Positions 52,001-63,678 of a stretch of DNA of 64,000 nucleotides are shown in pieces. The translations under genes were made by a program, and so were the position numbers. The DNA is taken from NCBI RefSeq assembly GCF_020184175.1, contig NC_065531.1:42987213-43051212 (forward strand), given 5' to 3'. Origin of the DNA: Aphis gossypii (Eukaryota; Arthropoda; Insecta; Hemiptera; Aphididae). The number at the start of each line of letters is the position of its first letter. Position 1 is the first letter of the stretch. The notes beneath the pieces are model-generated. The model made no database searches. It saw only the letters and a list, made by a program, of their open reading frames with translations, and was not told where the DNA came from.

Positions 52001-55000
52001 TAAAGAAGTAACAACATACACAAAAAAAATTCAAAACCAAACATGTAATAGAAAAATGCAGTCTTTAAGTCAATATGATAAAATGTTGTATCCGCCTAGA
52101 AGTAACCAGTTATTTGTGTCCGGTATACCAGCCAATACAAAACCTCAGGACCTGAGTCACTTCTTTGAACAATACGGTCAACTATACAGCTTGAGGATCA
52201 TGACAAAAAATGTGAACTACGGTTTTGTAACATATGCTACATCAGACTCCACCCAGGCAGTATTACAAAATCGTCCAATAACATACCCAGATAAAACTGG
52301 AGTATGGTTAGTTATTAAAGAGAAAAAAAAGACATACCACTACAAAGAAAATAAATATCTACCGACTAGTCATCAGTTGTTTGTAGGCGATATTCCAGTT
52401 AACGTGACTTCTGATGAATTGAAACAATTTTTTAGCATGTGGGGCGATGTAGTGAGCGCACGAATTATAACAACAGAGAAAAACCTAGAACCTACTAAAG
52501 ATTTTGTGCCAGGATTTGTGACATTCATGACAGCAGACAGTGCAAAAAAAGTGTTAAGCAATCAACCAATTATGTATCCTGATCAAAATGGTATAGCATT
52601 GAAAGTAATGGAAAAAATAAGTAGAGTACAGAAAAAGAAAAATATTGTTCATGAGGAATATCAAAAAAATGTGAATGATGACGGTTCATTATTTGTATGT
52701 TTTTAAATAACTTAATCAATTTCATAAAATACGATATGAAATACTCAGAAGATATTCAGATTCAGAACATGATATTTAAATTGTAGGTTGTCATTCATAA
52801 AATTAAAGCTTAAAACAATATAATGAAAAAAAAAAAATGTATATATATTTCTTTTTACAAAATTTTGCTTTATTTCAAATAAAAATTATGTAAAAAATAG
52901 TTCTAAAAACATTAATAAATTTTAAAATAATGCGTGTAATTTCATAAAAGAATTGTCTTGTGTATAGGTGTTATTAATGTGCTGTGGGTTGCTAAGTTTT
53001 AACATTTTCCAAAATAGGTAGTACTATAAAAAGTTTGGATAGCGTCCCTGAACTATTGTGTTAATTTTAATAAAATATTTAGTTCAAAATGCTTACTTTC
53101 ATTCTTCACCTCTTCAGATGGTTCATAGTCGTTGATAATTTCAATTGCTCTCTTTTCATCATACAAAGGGTATAAAATTTCGTTTAAACGAGGATCGCGC
53201 TGTTTCTCATTTAGGAATGTGATAAATTGATCTAAACTAATATTTTCAGCTTTTCCTTGAGTGCTAAATACAAAATATTATTATGTATGTAGTATATCAT
53301 GTAAATGGATAAAAGATTTATTTACTATATTATTATTATATAATATAATAATTATAACTATATACAATATTATATTATTATTATTTTTTTTTTAATTTAT
53401 TTAAAAATGTTTGAAGTATTTCTACTATCTTAATTAATCTGGTGCTAAAATGATACTTTTAAGAAGCTTCTTAAAATTGTAAGTGACTTTATTAATATAT
53501 TAAATGCATTATGCATAATATACTTCATAATGTATTCATCACAAAATACACTACAGAAGTTAAATTTATGTTAGAGTTCCATGCAGTTTTAATTGTATTG
53601 TATAAGTTTATATGATTTTAAATCAAATTAAAAGTGTATAATATATACTGCATTTTTTTTTTTTACTTCAATATAATATATTAATATTAAAAAATGCAAG
53701 AAAAGACGCAACAAATTTTTGTATATTCTGACACTGCAATAGTGGTATAAGTAATTAATTACTTACATTGACTGAAAAAGTTCTTCGATATCATTTCTAG
53801 GGCATATCTTGTGATAAAGTTCATAGAATTTATCAAATGTAAAATCTGATGGCTCAATAGTGTCATTCTAAAATAAAAATTAAATTAAAATAAACATTAT
53901 ATAAATATTTTTTGAATATTTTAAATTTTTTATACTTTTCCACTAGGCAAGTTGAGATCAGCCAGACACTGGTAAACCATTTTTTCAGTTTTACCTGAAG
54001 CAAATGTTCTAGCAATAACTTTTACAGGAACTTTACCTTTTGGATCCACTAACATGCCTAATCGCATCCAACTATAATGTATTAATATTAATTAATGACA
54101 CAGAATAAATTTATTTTATATAAATAATGTATATTATGTTCTATAACACAAATTATAATATACTCACTGTTTCATAAGATTTGTCCGTACACAAACATTA
54201 TTCATTTTGTTGTTATGAGTGATCTTACGAAGGCCTTCTTGCCATTGCTTTATTGAAATAAAGAATACATAATAATTAGAGGTACTTATTTATCAGTTAT
54301 AAAATGATTTAAATACAAATTCAAATATTTAAAATTTATTGTTCATTAAAATCCTAAAACTATTAAAAGAATTATAACATTATTATAACTTATATCATAA
54401 TTTTTTTTTTTTAATAAATATTAAAATAAAGATCTCTAGTGATGATGATGAATATATAAGCTAATCATAAATCAGAAGATTGAAATTTAAATAAAATAAC
54501 TAATTTTTATAATTTAATTTTAAGTTATCCTTTTAGACAACATTTGAAAATTACATAATACACATAATTATGTACTACATATAAATTTCAAATGGAGTAT
54601 ATAAAAAAAATGTTGGTAGTTCATGAAACTTAAGTTTTGTTATATTAAGTATGATAGATACAAATTTAATATTAAACTGTGGAATTCATAACTATTACTT
54701 GTACATGAATGATAGTAAATCATATTGATGACAATGAAACATGAAATAAATAAAAAGGTATCTTGTATTTGGTAAAAATTATTTTTGTAAGGTAAATGAT
54801 GAAATTATGTATTGCATATTTTGGGTTAAAATACTATCGAGTTAATGATAGATAAGTAATTGTAACATAATTTTTCAGTTACTATTTATTGATATAAATA
54901 CATATTTGAAAAAACTTAAATAAACGTTAAAAGTCACTACCTACTATAAACTATTTAACTTAAATATTCAGTTTTAAAAACAAGATATCAACATATAATT

Positions 55001-56355
55001 TTTTTTCAAAGAATTTTTACAGATTTGATTAAGTAATATAATGAAACTCTTGGTGTTTTCATTACACTATAGTTTTGCATTACATTAACTTGTAATATTT
55101 AAGGTGCGTAAAAAGGTATTAGGTAATAGTATAATTATAATAATTTTGAATAATTTGTTGGATAGTTTAATATTACTACATAATATTATAAATTAAATAA
55201 TTTTAAACGATGTAATTATTCAGTATTGTTTACTTTAGCTGTAGCAGCATCTGGACAAATAACATGCTGATAATTTATGTTGATGTAATCTGTGTTGCTG
55301 CATATAGTTAGGGATTTCTCTTCTAAGGTATCGCCATGTTTATTTATCAACTGTTGTTGTTGTCGGGTATCCTGGAAAGACAATATAAATATTTTATATT
55401 AAGTATGGATTTCCACACCTGAATTATTTTGTTTCAGTCTTACAAAAGTATAACATAGATATTTTGCATTCTGCAGAATCAATTTTGCTTTAATATTCAA
55501 GTGAATGTAACTTATAAAATTTTATTTTATTTTTGACATTATCTATGCTTATACCAATCTAAATTGTAAATGATATTCTAATTATTAAGCTTGTTATAAA
55601 TACTTTTATACAATAATATTTTACACATCTACTTTTACTCATAATTTACTTAAAAATTAAAATAGCATACAAGCTAACATAATATAAACATAGATCATTA
55701 ATATTTCTGATAATTACGTTTAAATAAAAGGTAAATTTAAACTTAAAAGCTAACAAAACAAAGTTAGTTTGGCTCACATAAATTTGCTATGTTGTAATTT
55801 TGTTAGATGGATAAATTATAATATGCAATAGTGGAATTTTTTATAAAACAGTTCAAAACTGGGTTAAATATATAGATTTCATAATGTCATAATGTAAAGT
55901 TGATAATTTTTTTTCAAAAATAGCTTACTTTGGGTAATCCTCCAGAGCGTATGTCACTGACCTGGCACAACTCAATGACATCTCCATCCTAAAAATAGAG
56001 GAATATATTTAGAAAAATCTAAATTACAAATTATAAATATATAATAATAGTAGTATATAATAACCTTTATAATAATAATAGAAAAAATAAAAAATAAACT
56101 TTTAAGATGAAAAATTAATTTAATTTATTTAAAAAAAAAAATAATAATACTATTGAGTATTCATTCTTTTAAAATATTACTTACTCTATTTTCACTTTTC
56201 CAATAGATGAAGAATCCATATTCATCAACTTTAAATGTACAGCCATATTCAATTTCCACATTGTCTTTTTCTTCAGACCAGCGGTCGAACACACAACCTT
56301 GTAGTAACACTTCAGGAACTGGGATTTGCCAATTGAATTCAAATTTCTTTGTCAT
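44498..56355 (-). CDS. norpA: NorpA, phosphoinositide phospholipase C beta (21 coding exons)
   Basis: This enzyme hydrolyses PIP2 to inositol trisphosphate and diacylglycerol under Gq control. In insect photoreceptors it is the core phototransduction effector. Minus-strand exons: 56355-56185, 55988-55929, 55371-55234, 54247-54168, 54071-53936, 53867-53767, 53263-53097, 51437-51227, 51140-51047, 50503-50339, 50275-50087, 49524-49371, 49294-49137, 49009-48638, 48499-48295, 46036-45845, 45543-45363, 45291-45088, 45010-44845, 44733-44653, 44566-44498. All introns are GT-AG and every phase agrees; the sum is 3294 bp, 1097 residues, close to the fly protein's 1095. Catalytic His328 (NSSHNTYLSG) and His375 (THGKAMCTD), plus calcium-site residues Asn329, Glu358, Asp360 and Glu409, are all present. 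The N-terminus MTKKFEFNW and the X-Y linker match fly NorpA rather than Plc21C. Intron 7 houses an opposite-strand gene. Confidence 0.96.
45588..45790 (+). pseudogene. Non-LTR retrotransposon C-terminal remnant in norpA intron 16
   Basis: The plus strand translates as NRLRWFDHIMRRG, then TETGKK, and after a decayed gap as DRIENDAKKLV with later stops. This is the familiar RLRWFGHVMRR and DRIE-DLKKL tail of non-LTR reverse transcriptase polyproteins. It fills most of the 301-bp intron between norpA exons 16 and 17, in the opposite orientation to norpA. Confidence 0.65.
46037..48294 (-). other. norpA intron 15
   Basis: A 2258-bp intron, AT-rich except for 47460-47890. The opposite strand has a 141-codon open frame there (47460-47885; MLYFAIQRTT start, WWRWWLWSIVRHGC inside). 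It has no recognised domain and may be a chance frame in a more balanced patch. Confidence 0.6.
48295..49524 (-). CDS. norpA: norpA exons 12-15: catalytic Y half and C2 domain
   Basis: Residues 505-800. The Y half includes HPWLSSMVNYAQPIKFQGF, KRQMSRIYPKGTRADSSNY and FWNAGCQMVSLNFQT. The C2 domain covers VIAGQFLSDKKVGTYVEVD through LQAGYRHISLRSE to LKIYVPDGFED. Exon 14 (372 bp) is the longest of the gene. Confidence 0.95.
50087..51437 (-). CDS. norpA: norpA exons 8-11: catalytic X half and X-Y linker
   Basis: Residues 285-504. The exons carry both catalytic histidines, the calcium ligands, the SFENHC motif (Glu409 to Cys412) and the KRKIMIKNKR segment. An acidic X-Y linker rich in Glu and Lys follows; in PLC beta enzymes this linker is autoinhibitory. 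Confidence 0.94.
51552..52706 (+). CDS. Intronless rasputin/G3BP-like retrogene with two tandem RRMs
   Basis: This intact 384-codon frame lies inside norpA intron 7 on the opposite strand. Residues 20-152 form an NTF2-like domain (FVRKYYSTLSKNPHNLSKYY, FVVGQKDIHDRVDQLGY), the fold that starts G3BP/Rasputin proteins of stress granules. Two RRMs follow: 186-256 with RNP2 LFVSGI and RNP1 NYGFVTYA, and 275-352 with RNP2 LFVGDI and RNP1 VPGFVTFM. Known G3BPs have one RRM, a long disordered acidic and PxxP-rich middle and an RGG tail. Here the middle is about 30 residues, the RGG tail is missing and the RRM is doubled. No introns and a downstream ATTAAA plus A12 point to retroposition. The open frame and kept RNP aromatics suggest selection. 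An alternative start is Met14. Confidence 0.85.
   Translation: MNNTVLCSTTNQNMDVDLDLKKFGNNFVRKYYSTLSKNPHNLSKYYEKNSIFMHQKVTADAQFVVGQKDIHDRVDQLGYKGCNTNILSVNTEKLYNYIVIVIVGDLTKHNNNQRKFSQTIVLDSNTKDECVIKNDTLFYLDHRVQFNIDNKEVTTYTKKIQNQTCNRKMQSLSQYDKMLYPPRSNQLFVSGIPANTKPQDLSHFFEQYGQLYSLRIMTKNVNYGFVTYATSDSTQAVLQNRPITYPDKTGVWLVIKEKKKTYHYKENKYLPTSHQLFVGDIPVNVTSDELKQFFSMWGDVVSARIITTEKNLEPTKDFVPGFVTFMTADSAKKVLSNQPIMYPDQNGIALKVMEKISRVQKKKNIVHEEYQKNVNDDGSLFVCF
52802..52837 (+). terminator. ATTAAA and A12 tract downstream of the retrogene
   Basis: ATTAAA at 52802-52807 is followed 18 bases later by twelve A (52826-52837), about 120 bp past the retrogene stop. This is the spacing of a poly(A) signal and a fossil tail from a reverse-transcribed mRNA. 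No clear flanking target-site duplication was found. Confidence 0.5.
53097..54071 (-). CDS. norpA: norpA exons 5-7: EF-hand region
   Basis: Residues 150-284. The segments include WMRLGMLVDPKGKVPVKVIA, FASGKTEKMVYQCLADL and ICPRNDIEELFQSITQGK, the degenerate EF-hand array between the PH and catalytic domains of PLC beta. Intron 7, which follows, is 1659 bp and contains the nested retrogene. Confidence 0.93.
54168..56355 (-). CDS. norpA: norpA exons 1-4: N-terminus and PH domain
   Basis: The exons encode residues 1-150 and span the PH domain (FKVDEYGFFIYWKSE to THNNKMNNVC). Exon 4 (54247-54168) corresponds to the fly exon that exists in two mutually exclusive versions. I looked through the flanking 986-bp intron and saw no second copy, so only one version is evident here. 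Confidence 0.93.
54248..55233 (-). other. norpA intron 3
   Basis: This is 986 bp of AT-rich sequence. I searched it for a second version of exon 4 and saw none. Confidence 0.6.
55372..55928 (-). other. norpA intron 2
   Basis: AT-rich intron with GTAAGC donor and CCAG acceptor. Nothing else is seen inside. Confidence 0.7.
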
Positions 56356-56395
56356 TGCGACCGATTGGCCGTTATATTCACGTTGTGTTCATGGA
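56356..56395 (-). promoter_or_regulatory. norpA 5' UTR part of the first coding exon, with a 4-codon upstream frame
   Basis: The minus strand shows a TTTGTTTCAATAG acceptor ending at 56396, then 40 bases of leader before the norpA ATG. The leader has an upstream ATG at 56392 that reads M-N-T-T-stop (56392-56378) and may dampen translation. The norpA ATG context GTCGCAATGAC has a purine at -3. Confidence 0.6.
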
Positions 56396-57119
56396 CTATT
56401 GAAACAAACAAGTGAGTAATTAATCAGAATCAACTACTATTAAAAATAAATTTAATGGGTTTTTAAGTAACAAATTAAAGAGCAATTAAGGTTGAGATGG
56501 ATTTTTGGATGCAATAAATTTTATATTGTACCTATTATTATTAAATAATGATGTAATTAAAATTGAAAGTGGATATTGAGACATAATAAGCATAACAGAA
56601 TTTTACTTTTTTATACCATTACACTAATACGAGATGAATATAATTGATTATTTAAGTGGGTAAGTAAATATATGATATTACAATCAGATTAATTATAACT
56701 TATAAGTATACAATTGACTACTGTAGAAACATATGTGATTTTAATAATTGTTAGATTCTTTTGAACAAAAATGTAATTAATGGTTACCCGTTGTACTTAT
56801 ATTATAATAATCAGTATCTAGATTTAAGAGTAAAGTATTTGTTAAGCACCATATGTTGTGCAATTTTAGGAATGATTTTTAACAAAACACAATCGAGCTT
56901 TATATTTCAAACTTGTAAGTAAAAAAGTGGCTTGAAAAATTAACCAAAAAATAAATAAATTTAAGAGTCGGCAGTATGCAGTAAAGATTAGTTTAACCTT
57001 AAATTTTGAGAGTAAACATAATACAAAATTATAGTTAGGTGGGTATAAAATCACAGAATAAATAAAATTCTATGGGGACCACCTAATTGTGTCACAACTA
57101 TAAGAATACCTAACTATAG
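56396..57119 (-). other. Probable first intron of norpA (5' UTR intron)
   Basis: AT-rich, without recognisable genes. It links the acceptor at 56396 to the CpG-rich island further right, where the non-coding first exon should lie. Confidence 0.5.
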
Positions 57120-57900
57120 AATCAAAAGAGGTCTGAGGGCAAATGGGTATCCGCGTCTTCCGTCCGTCTGACGAATGATTAACCGATGATCATCGTATAA
57201 CGTTGGCGAGACCAGTGTACCTACAGGATGGTGGTAGTATACGCTAACACTCGACGTGTGCCTAAGTAATATTTTACTCGCGCAGTTATTACGGAAACGA
57301 CGATTACCTACTACCGACGATGATAATTAAGTACGGACTGCAATCATGTCGTTTCGTCTGTCACCCGCACCAGTGTCCGAGATATCTGACGGTTAGCGGA
57401 CGTCTACTGTGGGGTCTGTCGGCGAACACCACCATCGCCGGTACGGAAATCGTCATTCGGCGGCGACTCGGACTGCGACGACGACGTAATGTCTTACATT
57501 TACGATATTATATCGTGACGACGGTCGATGTCGGATCGGTGTGTGCGGCACGTGCGCGTCCGACAACAAGTGAAACGGATCGGACGGCAGTTCGAATCAA
57601 AACGGTTTGCGAGGGAGAAATAAAATATAAACGGCAGACGAGTAGACGATAATAATTCAAAAACAAAATCTCACTGGACCAAAATAATAACAAACTACCG
57701 TCCGCCGCCGCCGTCGACGATTAGCCGCGGCTGTTATCGATCTTATCAGTGAGTAGTACCGCAATCAGTGGTCGTCCGTGACCGGTAGCGGTCGCGCCGT
57801 TTTGCACTTTTGTGAACCACTGTCACGCTTCTCAGCGGTACAGCGGCGGCGGCGGCGGCGGCAGCGCCGGTAGGTATAGTCATCAGAATAATAATAATAA
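57120..57900 (-). promoter_or_regulatory. CpG-rich island, probable norpA promoter and non-coding first exon
   Basis: This stretch is strongly enriched in CpG compared with its surroundings and lies just upstream of norpA. Possible minus-strand donors include GTAAGA near 57490. Plus-strand frames here (for example 57320-57652) are Arg-rich and composition-driven. A (CGG)n run lies at 57843-57862. A divergent promoter for an unseen plus-strand gene is also possible. Confidence 0.45.
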
Positions 57901-57918
57901 TAATAATATAATAATAGG
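57888..57918. repeat. (AAT)n microsatellite
   Basis: Tandem AAT units with one interruption, at the edge of the CpG-rich island. Confidence 0.85.
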
Positions 57919-59281
57919 CTCGCATAAAAAAGTCGGAACCGTATTTTTTGCAACTCGTTGCCCGTCGGAAACACATTATTATATCGTTGCCTTGTGGAAT
58001 TGTATTTTCATTCAATCATATAATATATTTTGGTAGGTACCGTCTGAAATATAATATCATATCGGTTACAAATGAGCTCGGAAAACGTAATTTTATGGAA
58101 ATTAAATTATTCAATTGAAAATATAGTACGTATAATGTATATTGTGTTGATGCCAAACTGTAATATACCTACCGAACAATATTTATACGGAATCGTATTT
58201 GCTCAGAAACTTATTATCATGGAAAATATTTCGTCGGAAATGGGTGTTATTGGATATGTGGTAGACGATTCCGAACAAATAATATATTATTACTTTTCCG
58301 TCATATAAATATATAATAAGTTTCAATTAAATAATATTATCCAACGGTGTAATTTTCAAACGTTTTCGATTAAATACATTTTTAACGAAATACGTTTCCG
58401 AGTAAATACATTTTTAAATAACTAACTATAATGACTATAATAAAAATTATGTGTACCTACCTAACCACATATTCACAAGATTTCGATGTATTATGTATAG
58501 TTTTAAAACAGTCAATTTTTTTAGTCATGATAAAAAATATAATATCATTATGTAATAATATGCATGTACTTAATATAAAATTAATTATCAATAGTTAATA
58601 ATATAATATAGCAGAACACTGTTGTAATAAGCTAAAATAGTATTACCTAATCATTGTCCCCATCACTTGACAATATTTTTATTAATTTTGCAAAATCTCA
58701 TATTATGTGGTTATTTTTTCACGGAGGTTTGTTTTCGGGCACTAAATGTCGAGGGTTATTTTTTCGTAGGTATACATTTCAGAAAAAAATATTTTCCAAA
58801 TTTTTTCGTTTTGACTAGGTACCTATATTATTTCCGACCAATTAGGAATTTAATATTGTAATAGTACCTAGTAATAATATGAAATAACAAAATATAGCCC
58901 TCCTGCATATAATAAATTTAAATAAAATGTTATTCTTATGTTATTTTTCTCATTTTCTGTATTCTGTATATTACATCATTCTATATACTTTTATATTATT
59001 ATTCATTGTCTATTTCATTTTTTTTTTTATTTCTATTTTATATACAGATTAAACACACACTCATATATTTCCGGAATTAAAATTGTATATTATCATAAAG
59101 TTTGTGTCGTGGTATATTTATTACTATTAAATGGGCTAACTACGGTGCGTTTAATCTATATAATCTAGATATACGCATGTTTTTTTTTACCTAGGTACCC
59201 AATTCTTAATATAAAGTCCGGATTTTAACGATTTTAAATGGGTAGGTATTAGCCATAAGGTAATATTATATTGTATACCTA

Positions 59282-59308
59282 AGTATAGTATAGTATAGTA
59301 TAGTATAG
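59282..59308. repeat. (AGTAT)n pentanucleotide repeat
   Basis: About five tandem AGTAT units. Confidence 0.95.
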
Positions 59309-61443
59309 CAGCTTCTACTGCATTGCAGACTACTTACCTAAATTAGTTTTAGTGAATACAGTTTGACGAGGATAAGACATTTTGCATAGGGTATATAAAC
59401 CTAGTTAGCCTTTTGCTGCCATGGTCGCAATGCATGTTTTTTTTATCACGCTCTTGCTACTTTAAAAAAAAAATAAACTTAAAACCATTAGTTTTTTTAA
59501 GTGACGTTATATCATATTCAAGAAACTACGACTAACACGTTTTTGTGAGTATTACTCCTTTATGGCATTTTGCTCCCCATCACTCCCCGTGAACAAAATT
59601 GTTTGATTAATAAAAACCACACACATGCATGTTCATGAACACAACTATAGATATTTAAAATAATGAAAATAAATACATCTATCTCATCGCCAAACAGAAC
59701 TCAATGTAATGCTCTAAACAAAAACCGGTAGGCGGAAAAAATGACCATGGAAACACACCTTGAAAAAAAAAATCCAACGAAAATAAAAGTCCATGCGAGT
59801 ATTATGTAATTTTTCTATTTAATATTCTGTTGATTATAGGTACCTATACTGTAATATTATAATAATAATTCATACGTAATAATATAAAAAATGCATGTAC
59901 CTATCTATTTTGTCAATTTTACATAAAATTATTTATTATTTAGTTGAAATAACTACAAATGAGAATGGCAAGAACTCCGTAAAGGATGCCAAAATTACAA
60001 TTTTTAGTATTTTAAATCAAATCTATTTTAGTTAAATTTTTTTTTTGTTTTGGTGGGCTATATTTTTATCTTGGTGAATTTATTTTGTGGGTTTTTTCCG
60101 GGATTCACAAAAACCATTGGTTCCGCTGATTAAAATTTTAAATAAAAAACTTTATTACATTAGAAAAATCACTACTATATAAATGAAATCCTAGATCTCG
60201 ATTGGATTGGGGTCGTCTTGTCCAAATTATGTCATAAACGTGTAAATTTAGTTGGATTATAAGTTATAACTATAATATAAAACAATGAAAATCATTACAC
60301 AAACACATGTAATTTTCTACTCCTAATATATTTGAAAAACTGAAAACCTATCATAAAAGGACCAGCAAAACGATGATTCCTAAGAAAACAGAAACCCTCA
60401 CTAAACTTCACAATATTCATCAAAACTAAAATACTAGATTATCAAGAGTTTTGTGATAATAATAAAGTTACTAGGTATCAAATAATAACATAGGTACCGA
60501 TGTATACTATAATACTATATAGTATTATGATAGTACGATGTATCTGGATAGAACCAATACGTTTTAATAAGAAATATAGGTACCTATAAATATTATATTA
60601 AAAATGCAACTTGATACTAAATATTTTTTCTTCTGCGCAGAAAAAAACATTAAAATTATATAGGTTTTTATAATTATAATTTAAAAAAAACGTATTTACT
60701 AACGATATTGGTGTGGTAACGGGTAACGTAATTGTATTACCTATTTGTCTGTTGCTAAGGGCAACTACATAGTTACTATAGTCTATAACGGTATAATAGT
60801 ATTAACTTCATCTTTGTTATAGTTTAGTTTTCATAGCAATTGCAAAGGTTAGGAAAACATTGGTCAGAAAAAAAATTGTATACAGCCCAAAAGAATATAA
60901 TATATATATTATATGTATATATCATGTTAAAACAAAAACCAGCTTATGAATTCACTTATAAAAGTTACACTGAGCTACGCATAAACTAAATACCATTTCA
61001 TAAAATACACAAAGATTAAAGGGTCATAACAAAGTTTTTAAAAGAATCAAGTCGAATGAATTTTGTACATACTTACTGATTAAAAGAAAATAAACCATAT
61101 CGGATTGTTATCAAAACTGTACATCCCACCACACAACTCGAGATTTCTTGGAAAGAACACAAAACGCTCATTCACTGAACACCCAGAACACTAAAACTTC
61201 TATTTTTGTTGATTTAGAACTACCGCCAAACAATAAAAACATATTCAAGCTTAAATTTCTACGCTATATCATAAAATATTTGAAGAAATTTAGTTTCAAA
61301 ATATTATTTAACTGCAGTCACGAACACAAACACAATTGTATATTATTATAATGCATACGAGCGAGTACAACTTGTCTGTAATATTTTTTTCTCATTACTG
61401 CCTTAAGTACTCTTTGCCATTATGTAGAGGAGTACATCATATC

Positions 61444-61463
61444 TATATATATATATATATATA
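61444..61463. repeat. (TA)n microsatellite
   Basis: About ten TA units in AT-rich DNA. Confidence 0.85.
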
Positions 61464-62516
61464 CAATAAGTCTATAAATTATAGTATTGTCGCAATCCAT
61501 TGTCCGTATTTTCGATGACACTATAATATATACACTATATATAGATATACTCATATAAGTCATATAGATATACTCTTCCGTGCTAGTTCTCATCATAACT
61601 ATTCATATTCCATACCCATCGTGTAGTTGGACCACACAATATTACAAAATAATATATAAACGTGTAAAACAATTATCGTATTATAGGCGTATAACATGTA
61701 AAATATTTTTAAAACCATCATTAAATAAATGAAAAAAAAAAACTATAAAATGCTGTATGTAACAAAATGTAGGTGCGTATAGTCTAATAATGATTATAAA
61801 AAATCATTATAAAATAATGGATATGGAATAAATAATTGATAAATTAAATTTAAATACAAATTAAAAATACTAGTTTTTACTTTTAAGGTCAATTTTAGAT
61901 TCTTAATATAGCAATGAATGTGTAATGTTTTTTTATTGACATTAAAAAAAAAAAAACCTAACATTTTCAAATGTCTATTAATAGCTTTAAAATATTTTGA
62001 AAATTATACTATGTGTAAAAAATACTAACACAAATATTTTTTCAAAATTTCAAGTGTATACATATAAGTACATTCTACAGTTATAATAAAACACATTACA
62101 ATAACCATAAAAAAGCAATAGGTATCGATTTTGTAGAATACTTGGTTTACCAGAGTATTTTGAAAAATATTAACATTTTTTTACTTCTTCCTTTCCAAAG
62201 TACCAATAATTTATAATCAAATTGAACTAATTGTTACCTACCTACCACAATTTGTACTCAATGTACTCTAAGTACAAAATCGGCCACAAAATTAGAATTC
62301 TCATCTATAAAGCTACTAGGATTTTCATTTAGTCGGATTCCATCTAAAACTGGGATTAAGCAAAACCATTAAACATTCATGGAAGAATTTCAGGTGATTA
62401 GTTTATGACTAATTACTGTATACCGGTGGTATGTCTTTAACCTTAATTTATACAACGACCTACGTATCGGCACACTCAAACAACTATTATAGTCCATCAG
62501 TATACTCAGAGCTAGA

Positions 62517-62580
62517 TTAATGAAATTAGTGGTCCTGGGCTAATTTATTTTTGGGGTTCCTAACTTTACAAAAAAAGTAT
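62517..62580. mobile_element. Possible hAT-like element end
   Basis: The sequence CAGAGCTAGATTAATG followed by GGTCCTGGGC and TTTTTGGGGTTCC has the look of hAT-type MITE ends, which start CAG. No matching inverted end was found before the window closes, so the extent is unknown. Confidence 0.3.
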
Positions 62581-63678
62581 TTTTTTAATAATATGTCAAT
62601 TTAATATTTATTAGCTAAATAAGAAAAATTTTTTTGTCAAAGAGCAAATTTACATAATAGTTAATTTATTAAAAATACCTACAACTTAATTAAGTGTTAA
62701 AATATAAAATATACGGTAATAATACAAAAATATAAACAAATGATTACCTATTTAAAATATTTTTTTAGATTTACTTGATGCAAAAGTTTCTAAAACGTCA
62801 TCAAATGAGAGTAATCTGGCTAGGTAATATTATATTAAGATGAAATAGATTTCAAAACATTTAAAATCTTCTATCAAATGTCCTCTTTAACGATGTCACT
62901 AAACTAGAGAAATAAAAATAAAGTTCTAAAGAGATGCTTTAAAAAAAAAAATAATAAATTATTGTATACTTAATCATTTATTTTATTAAAAAAAAGTAAA
63001 AATTTATTATATATTTCAGAGGCGTTACTAATGGGTACATTAATTTTTGGCTCTCTCATATATTCATATAATTAACTATTGAACTGATCCATTGTTTTAT
63101 TATAACTTATAAGAATAAATTGTAAGTACTTCTTTAAAGTCGACATCAAGTGTACAAAAAAAGAAAAAAATCAAACATCGTTATAAACCAACAAACCGAC
63201 ACATTAATCGGCCCATTTAAAATCTAATATATGCCCTGGCACTGCAACGATATATTATATAGACACAACAGTGTCTAATCTTATACTACTATTAAACCTA
63301 GAAAACGGTTTACGCCAAGTATAGAAGTAAGTCAAAAATATTTACGTATTTTATTAGTGAACCAAAGATTATACACAGTAATAGTGTGAGAATTTATTTA
63401 TAATCCACTATAATGTGTGTATGCATACGCGCATTAGATGGCCGAACAGATAGTAAGTACTTTACCAACTACTATGTCGTAATATATCAAATAATAATAA
63501 TAATAATAGTATTTTAAAAAGTATTTTTGAGTGTAGTTTTTCAAAGGGGTTTGAGAATACGTTTTTATAGGCTGCTCGTAAAAATAAAAAGTAACAAGTC
63601 CAAGAACACTAAATTTGTACTCATACAAAAATATTAATGAATTGATTAGTTTATTATTCATAAGTATTTGAACATTTT
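62581..63678. other. AT-rich stretch, no gene seen
   Basis: This contains another TE-like word, CAGAGGCGTTACTAATGGG near 63017, and a TAA run near 63492. Nothing else could be supported. Confidence 0.45.

Larger units (their letters stand above)
57919..62516. other. Intergenic, no recognised gene
   Basis: The stretch is AT-rich. Short open frames at 58072-58308 (MSSENVILWKLNY start) and 61148-61351 show no domain. Simple repeats lie at 59282-59308 and 61444-61463. Confidence 0.5.
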
